Source: Erysipelotrichaceae bacterium (GTDB taxonomy: Bacteria; Bacillota_I; Bacilli_A; Erysipelotrichales; Erysipelotrichaceae). From it: 64,000 bases of DNA. The notes beneath the pieces are model-generated. The model saw only the letters and a list, made by a program, of their open reading frames with translations. It searched no databases and had not been told where the DNA came from. The position numbers were made by a program, and so were the translations under genes. The stretch is from the NCBI GenBank assembly GCA_003543215.1, contig DPJD01000001.1:616860-680859 (forward strand). Reading direction: 5' to 3'. Below are positions 59,476 to 64,000 of this stretch, in pieces. Numbering within the stretch: the stretch's first letter is position 1; each line of letters begins with the position of its first letter.

Positions 59476-60474
59476 CTACACTTCCTCGGATTTAAGCTCT
59501 TTTTGCATTAAACTGATTGCTAAATCCGATGGGGCTTGATTCTCATAAATGATATGATATACAGCCGAAGTAATCGGCATATAAATGTTGTGCTTAATCG
59601 ATTCTTCATACACGATCTTAACAGCTTTGACGCCTTCAACTGTCTTTGTATTATTTTCCCAGAAAGACTTTGCAGAATTGTTTTTCCCAATCGTCAATCC
59701 CGCTTGGAAGTTTCGCGAGTGAACACTCATGCACGTAACAACCAAGTCTCCTACCCCAGTCAAACCAAGGAAAGTCTCGGGTTTGGCACCGTAGAAGACG
59801 CCATAGCGCGTCATTTCTGCTAAACCTCGTGTAATCAAAGCAGCTTTCGCATTATCTCCAAAGCCTAAGCCTTGAATCATTCCACTGGCCAATGCAATGA
59901 TATTCTTAACTGCAACGCCTATTTCAGCTCCAATGACATCGGTATTTCGATATACACGGAAATACGAATTTGAAAATAGTTCTTGGATGAAAATCGAACT
60001 TTCTTCATTTTCACAAACTGCATTCACAGTCGTTGGGAGACGCATGATGACTTCTTCTGCATGGGAGGGACCGATTAAAGATACGACATCTTTTAAGATC
60101 TCAGGCTTGATTTTCTCTTTGATATAAACCGATAAACGTTGGTGAGTCGTAGGATGAAATCCTTTTGAAACATTGATGATGATGACCGGATGATCAAGAA
60201 CATCGTTCAAAGTTACACAAACATCTTCTATGGCTTCTGAAGGAATCGCAAGTAAGAATACTTCGGCGTCCAACAAAGCATGGATATCCATGCTTGCCTG
60301 GATCGACTCATGAATGAAAATGCCTGGAAAATACTTCTCATTCTGATGATGGACCTGTATGTCGACCAACTCATCAAGATTACGTCCCCAAACCATCACA
60401 TCTTGTTTGTTATCCGCAAGTACTTGTGCTAAGGCAGTACCCCAACTTCCACTTCCAATGATTGCGACTTTCAT
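59476..60474 (-). CDS. gpsA: Glycerol-3-phosphate dehydrogenase [NAD(P)+]
   Basis: Reduces dihydroxyacetone phosphate to sn-glycerol-3-phosphate for phospholipid synthesis. The 332 residues have the N-terminal nucleotide-binding motif GSGSWGTALAQVLA, then LAIPSEAI, SKGFHPTT, GPSHAEEV, the catalytic Lys in GVAVKNIIALA, and GLTGVGDLVVTC. AAGGAGTG lies before the ATG, four bases after the der stop. The gene order der-gpsA-hup matches the Bacillus region. Confidence 0.96.
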   Translation of the reverse strand: MKVAIIGSGSWGTALAQVLADNKQDVMVWGRNLDELVDIQVHHQNEKYFPGIFIHESIQASMDIHALLDAEVFLLAIPSEAIEDVCVTLNDVLDHPVIIINVSKGFHPTTHQRLSVYIKEKIKPEILKDVVSLIGPSHAEEVIMRLPTTVNAVCENEESSIFIQELFSNSYFRVYRNTDVIGAEIGVAVKNIIALASGMIQGLGFGDNAKAALITRGLAEMTRYGVFYGAKPETFLGLTGVGDLVVTCMSVHSRNFQAGLTIGKNNSAKSFWENNTKTVEGVKAVKIVYEESIKHNIYMPITSAVYHIIYENQAPSDLAISLMQKELKSEEV

Positions 60475-60478
60475 GTTA

Positions 60479-61786
60479 TCACTCCTTTAAACGCGCAATG
60501 ATGCGTATCGGTGTTCCCTCAAATACAAAGGCTTCTCTTAAACGATTTTCTAAATACCGTCGATAAGAAAAATGTAATAACTTAGGATCATTCACAAACA
60601 AAACAATTGTAGGAGGTGCTACAGAAACCTGAGCAGCATATAGGATTTTTAAACGTTGTCCTTGGTGTGAAGGTGGTGGTGTGACCAGCTGGGCATCCAT
60701 AATGACTTCATTTAAGATGCTCGTTTGAATTCTTAGATTACTATAGTCATAGAGTCGATTGATCAATGGTATGAGTTGATTGACTCTCTGCTTGGTTTTC
60801 GCAGAAACAAATAATATTGGTGCAAATGATAAGTAAGCAAATTCATTACGGATTTGTTCCGTAATCCGAATCATGCTGGATTCATCCTTAGTGATGACGT
60901 CCCATTTATTATAAACAATTAGGATCGGTTTCCCAGCTTCATGGGCATAACCTGCCACATGCTTATCTTGTTCACGAATACCACTCAAACCATCGATAAC
61001 GAACAAGATGACATCCGCTCTCTCAATTGCCTGCATCGCTCGTAAAACGGCATACTTTTCAATGTTTTCATAAACTTTACCACGTTTGCGAATACCAGCA
61101 GTATCGATGACGACGTAATCATTGCCTTCATTTCGGAAAACAGTATCGATCGCATCCCGTGTCGTTCCTTCAATATCGGAAACAATAACTCGTTCTTGGT
61201 TCAAAATGGCATTGACCAATGAAGATTTACCGACATTGGGTCGACCAATGATGGCAAATTTGATTTGTCCTTCTTTGTCTTTAAGTGTCTTTTTAGGGAA
61301 CTTGCTGATGATGCTATCTAAAACATCCCCAATACCGATCCCATGAACACCACTCACTGGAATGATCTCATCTAATCCTAAGGTATAAAAATCATAGATA
61401 CCGTGAACCTGATCTTGATTGTCTGTTTTATTGACGGCACAAATAATCGGTTTGCTTGTGTTTCTCAACATACGCGCAATAAAACGATCATCATCCGTGA
61501 CGCCATCTTTACCATTCACAATGAATAGAATCACATCTGCTTCATCTATCGCGATATCAACTTGAACACGAATTTCTTCTTGGAAAGTCGCATTCTCAAC
61601 CTGAATTCCGCCCGTATCAATCAAGCGGAAATCCTTGGTCAACCAATTTGCTTTCGCATAAATACGATCTCGGGTGACTCCGGGAGTATCTTCTACTATC
61701 GACAATCGTTCACCGATGATTCGATTAAAGATCGTCGATTTACCAACATTAGGGCGACCAACGATCGCTACAACTCCATCAATCAT
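60479..61786 (-). CDS. der: Tandem GTPase Der (EngA)
   Basis: Double-domain GTPase needed for 50S assembly. The 435 residues have a first G domain with GRPNVGKST at 9-17, DTPGVTRDR and NKTD. A second G domain has GRPNVGKSS, DTAGIRKRG and NKWD, followed by a C-terminal KH-like domain (FVNDPKLLHFSYRRYLENRL). The start is the ATG overlapping the cmk stop by eight bases. An upstream frame reads cmk codons and is rejected. Confidence 0.97.
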   Translation of the reverse strand: MIDGVVAIVGRPNVGKSTIFNRIIGERLSIVEDTPGVTRDRIYAKANWLTKDFRLIDTGGIQVENATFQEEIRVQVDIAIDEADVILFIVNGKDGVTDDDRFIARMLRNTSKPIICAVNKTDNQDQVHGIYDFYTLGLDEIIPVSGVHGIGIGDVLDSIISKFPKKTLKDKEGQIKFAIIGRPNVGKSSLVNAILNQERVIVSDIEGTTRDAIDTVFRNEGNDYVVIDTAGIRKRGKVYENIEKYAVLRAMQAIERADVILFVIDGLSGIREQDKHVAGYAHEAGKPILIVYNKWDVITKDESSMIRITEQIRNEFAYLSFAPILFVSAKTKQRVNQLIPLINRLYDYSNLRIQTSILNEVIMDAQLVTPPPSHQGQRLKILYAAQVSVAPPTIVLFVNDPKLLHFSYRRYLENRLREAFVFEGTPIRIIARLKE

Positions 61787-62456
61787 TTGTATCCCCTCTT
61801 TCTTCAATGAGCTCCTTAGCCCATTCATAAACTTGATTCACACTCTGTTCAATTGTTAAATCAGAAGTATCTAAAACATATGCATCCTCTGTTTGAATCA
61901 AAGGTGAATGTTCGCGCGATTGATCTTGTAAATCACGTAATTTAATTTCATCATAAATTGTTTGATAATCAACATCAATGCCTTTGATTTGGTACTCTGT
62001 TAAACGTCGTTTCGCACGAGACTCAATGCTTGCGGTCTGAAACACTTTAAGTTCCGCATCCTTTAAGACAACCGAACCAATGTCTCGTCCATCAAGAATA
62101 AATCCTTTCGTATTCGCTATTTGTTGTTGAATACTGACCAAAGTAGAACGGATTGCTTGATTTTGAGCAATCGTAGATGTCAAAAGATCCACATGTTTCG
62201 AACGGATCTTCGCATCGATATCTTTACCATTCAATAAGATATGACCATTCTCACTAAACCCAAAATGACTTCTATTGACCAAATCCACAAGTTCGATCGC
62301 TTCTGGCTTCAAATCATGTTTCAACGCTAGATAAGCGCAAGCACGATACATTGAACCTGTATCAATGTGCGTATAATTCAGACGTTTAGCCAGTGCTTTC
62401 GCAATCGTACTTTTACCCGAAGCACTCGGTCCATCAATCGCAATATTTATTTTCAT
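61779..62456 (-). CDS. cmk: Cytidylate kinase
   Basis: Phosphorylates CMP and dCMP. The 225-residue P-loop kinase has GPSASGKSTIAKALA at 9-23, HIDTGSMYRACA, LDGRDIGSVV and the lid motif region RAKRRLTEYQ. It overlaps der by eight bases and its start overlaps the stop of the preceding one-TM protein gene (TAATG). rpsA-like ypfD, between cmk and der in Bacillus, is absent. Confidence 0.95.
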   Translation of the reverse strand: MKINIAIDGPSASGKSTIAKALAKRLNYTHIDTGSMYRACAYLALKHDLKPEAIELVDLVNRSHFGFSENGHILLNGKDIDAKIRSKHVDLLTSTIAQNQAIRSTLVSIQQQIANTKGFILDGRDIGSVVLKDAELKVFQTASIESRAKRRLTEYQIKGIDVDYQTIYDEIKLRDLQDQSREHSPLIQTEDAYVLDTSDLTIEQSVNQVYEWAKELIEERGDTND

Positions 62457-63145
62457 TAATAATATCCTTTAGAATATAAAACCCAATATATCGCAAAACC
62501 AAGCATGACAATCAATACTAGAACCAAGAAAAATACAACCATATTCAATACTCGATGAGAAGATAAGACAGACTCATTCATATTGACGAGTTCTTTTTCA
62601 TAGTCACTTAATTGAATCCGCAACTTTTGTGTTTCTTCTAAAACCTGCGTCAATTCTTCAGGTTCATTGGATTTGGTATTTGATTCATTCTCTTCAAAAT
62701 CATTTTCAATCAATGATTTGATCTGCATCGTCAAATCGTCGTCATTTACTGGCGAATCATCCATAACAGTTTTGATTGTTTCGTTTTGAACCAAACTGAC
62801 TGGGCCATGTTTCTTGAGAATATCAAGCTCCGTATCAAATTCCTTACGATAACCTTTGGAAAGATTGTAGTTACGAACTTCTTCCAAGAATTCTTGGATA
62901 TAATCCGTTTCTAGGGGTTTATCAATGTTTTTCTCATTTGTAGTGATTGCTTGTTCACGTCTAAAATGGAGAGCTTCATAACTCTCATCTCTTCCTAGGG
63001 TGGATTGTTTCGACAATAAAGGATCGATTTTGTTCAATCTTTCCGCATATGAAGAAAGAGCTGGTGAAACCAGTTCTTCTTCGCGGTCATTTTCAATTTC
63101 ATTGCGCAGCGCTTGATATTTCTTGACACGTGATAGGGTTTCCAT
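62456..63145 (-). CDS. Unrecognised protein with C-terminal membrane helix
   Basis: Not identified. The 229-residue protein is mainly hydrophilic and rich in Glu, Asn and Ser, with likely coiled-coil or disordered segments. One membrane helix lies at about 200-222 (VVFFLVLVLIVMLGFAIYWV) with a very short outer tail, so it is probably tail-anchored with the bulk in the cytoplasm. There are no catalytic motifs and no cysteines. It is first in the cmk-der-gpsA operon, behind an extended -10 promoter. Function cannot be inferred from position alone. Confidence 0.7.
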   Translation of the reverse strand: METLSRVKKYQALRNEIENDREEELVSPALSSYAERLNKIDPLLSKQSTLGRDESYEALHFRREQAITTNEKNIDKPLETDYIQEFLEEVRNYNLSKGYRKEFDTELDILKKHGPVSLVQNETIKTVMDDSPVNDDDLTMQIKSLIENDFEENESNTKSNEPEELTQVLEETQKLRIQLSDYEKELVNMNESVLSSHRVLNMVVFFLVLVLIVMLGFAIYWVLYSKGYY

Positions 63146-63160
63146 ATTTACCTCTCACAC

Positions 63161-63169
63161 ATTATAGCA
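63161..63169 (-). promoter_or_regulatory. Extended -10 promoter of the cmk operon
   Basis: On the minus strand TGC-TATAAT lies 15 bases before the ATG, with a GAGAGGT ribosome site between. Confidence 0.65.
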
Positions 63170-63184
63170 TAGCGCTCCATACAT

Positions 63185-63205
63185 CAAAAAGTAAAGCTTT
63201 TACTT
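63185..63205 (-). terminator. Terminator after ribU
   Basis: On the minus strand AAGTAAA, AGC and TTTACTT are followed by T's, overlapping the ribU stop codon. Confidence 0.7.
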
Positions 63206-63754
63206 AACTAGGAATTTTGCTAAACGAGGATACAAAAGCATTGTAATAATTGATAATAAGGTACCCTTCATAAGATTAAACGGAGTAATTGCTGATACGA
63301 ATGCCCATTTCTCTGCATCGCCGGTGAACCCGTAAAGTGGCAATGTGATGGTGAAATTAATTAATACCATTACACCAACCATCATGGCTATCCCTACTGC
63401 AAAAAGAATAAGATTAGGTACAAGTTTGAATTTCTTGTTCTTCACAATGTAGAAGTAGTAAACAGAGATCGGTAAATAAAGCGCTAAACCAGCAAAGAAA
63501 TTTGCGATTTCACCTGATGCGGCAGGCGTCTGCGACTTAAAGATAAAGTGCAATACATTCTTAAATAGATTGATGACTGTTCCTACGATAGGACCATATG
63601 CAATGCTCAATAGGATAGCAGGCACATCACTGAAATCTAATTGTAAGAATGGAGCACTCGGAAACAAAAATCCAACCGGGATTTCAATCAGATACAATAC
63701 AAAAGATAAAGCGGTCATGATACCAATTAAGGTAACGATTCTTGTGTTTTTCAT
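63200..63754 (-). CDS. ribU: ECF transporter riboflavin-binding subunit RibU
   Basis: The substrate-specific membrane subunit that works with a shared EcfA-EcfA'-EcfT energising module, not in this window. The 184 residues have about six membrane helices. Typical sequence is LQLDFSDVPAILLSIAYGP with a GxxxxLxKN-type NLFKNVLHF loop. Placement directly under an FMN riboswitch makes riboflavin import highly likely. AGGAGG precedes the ATG. Confidence 0.93.
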   Translation of the reverse strand: MKNTRIVTLIGIMTALSFVLYLIEIPVGFLFPSAPFLQLDFSDVPAILLSIAYGPIVGTVINLFKNVLHFIFKSQTPAASGEIANFFAGLALYLPISVYYFYIVKNKKFKLVPNLILFAVGIAMMVGVMVLINFTITLPLYGFTGDAEKWAFVSAITPFNLMKGTLLSIITMLLYPRLAKFLVK

Positions 63755-63773
63755 TTTTTTCCTCCTTTAATAG

Positions 63774-63793
63774 AAAAACCCGAGACTCCGGGC
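63774..63793 (-). terminator. Regulated terminator of the FMN riboswitch
   Basis: On the minus strand CCCGG and TCGGG (one G-U pair) flank AGTC and are followed by five T. It lies between the aptamer and the ribU ribosome site. Confidence 0.75.
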
Positions 63794-63819
63794 TAAATCA
63801 AAAAAGAAAAAAACTTTCT

Positions 63820-63917
63820 TTCATCCAGACTTTACTGTCGCCACTGGAATCTAACCAGTTCTGCCTTTCGGCTCGCGGGGTATACCGCCGGTCGGGAATT
63901 GCACCCTGCCCTGAAGT
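63820..63917 (-). promoter_or_regulatory. FMN riboswitch (RFN element)
   Basis: On the minus strand the RFN core is nearly consensus: AGGGCAGGGTGCAATTCC, GACCGGCGGTA, GCGAGCC, CAG near the centre, and GATTCCAGTGGCGACAGT with AAAGTCTGGATG at the end. FMN binding should favour the terminator before ribU and shut down riboflavin import. Confidence 0.96.
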
Positions 63918-63925
63918 TCATTTAT

Positions 63926-63954
63926 AGTTTATATGTTTGTTAATTTCTTGTCAA
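63926..63954 (-). promoter_or_regulatory. Promoter of ribU
   Basis: On the minus strand TTGACA and TAAACT are separated by 17 bases, just upstream of the RFN element. Confidence 0.8.
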
Positions 63955-64000
63955 GCGATATTATTGAAATGTTACGTTTCAAATAAAATACCAGAATATA

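Noticed and set aside
1..64000. CRISPR arrays, insertion sequences, tRNA or rRNA genes
   Set aside because: I looked for regular direct repeats, transposase motifs, inverted terminal repeats and cloverleaf patterns and saw none. The gaps between genes are too small to hold them.

Overview
The window is a stretch of low-GC bacterial chromosome packed with housekeeping genes and almost no intergenic space. The contents point to a Gram-positive Bacillota (Firmicutes) cell. It has PolC and DnaE polymerases together, a ribosomal protein L27 with the cleavable Firmicute N-terminus next to its protease Prp, an Asp23/FakA pair, DivIB, YlxM/YlxR/YlxQ, T-box and lysine riboswitch leaders, and an ECF riboflavin transporter. 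My best guess is the Erysipelotrichia lineage. That is an inference from protein flavour and gene order and needs a 16S or marker-gene check. I saw no phage, transposon, CRISPR array, tRNA or rRNA gene.

Layout. 1-9541: the end of a GH13 glucosidase, a Bcp peroxiredoxin, then smc-ftsY-ylxM-ackA-nrnA and an unrecognised membrane protein. 9555-16080: dnaE, a two-component system, trmN6 and a DUF554 protein. 16077-20059: rplU-prp-rpmA behind an L21-type leader, then obgE, ruvA and ruvB. 20103-23876: a rhodanese convergent with a HAD phosphatase, then murG-murB-divIB. 23879-34237: asp23-fakA, recG, rnc, a stand-alone GltD-like flavoprotein, and polC. 34240-39208: the rimP-nusA-ylxR-ylxQ-infB-rbfA translation/transcription operon. 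39185-47669: a radical SAM gene and two amino-acid ABC transporters flanking ttcA, truB and ribF. One transporter sits under a lysine riboswitch, the other under a T-box that reads as arginine. 47670-56472: asp23-like, nusB, xseA, xseB, ispA, dxs, recN, xerD and deoB. 56539-58397: two unrecognised surface-protein genes. 58431-64000, minus strand: a zinc metallopeptidase, HU, gpsA, der, cmk, a one-TM protein, and ribU under an FMN riboswitch.

Most genes are known families in gene orders familiar from Bacillus. The interesting signals lie between genes. Five loci (dnaE leader, ruvA, the HAD gene, rnc and the radical SAM gene) have a -10 hexamer exactly six bases from an ATG with no Shine-Dalgarno sequence, which suggests leaderless transcription. 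Two terminators are written inside the coding end of a convergent neighbour. Three amino-acid or vitamin transporters are each under a different RNA sensor. The main unexplained proteins are the surface pair at 56539-58397, the 547-residue membrane protein at 7874-9517, and the 229-residue one-TM protein at 62456-63145. I did not find a clear new multi-gene system.
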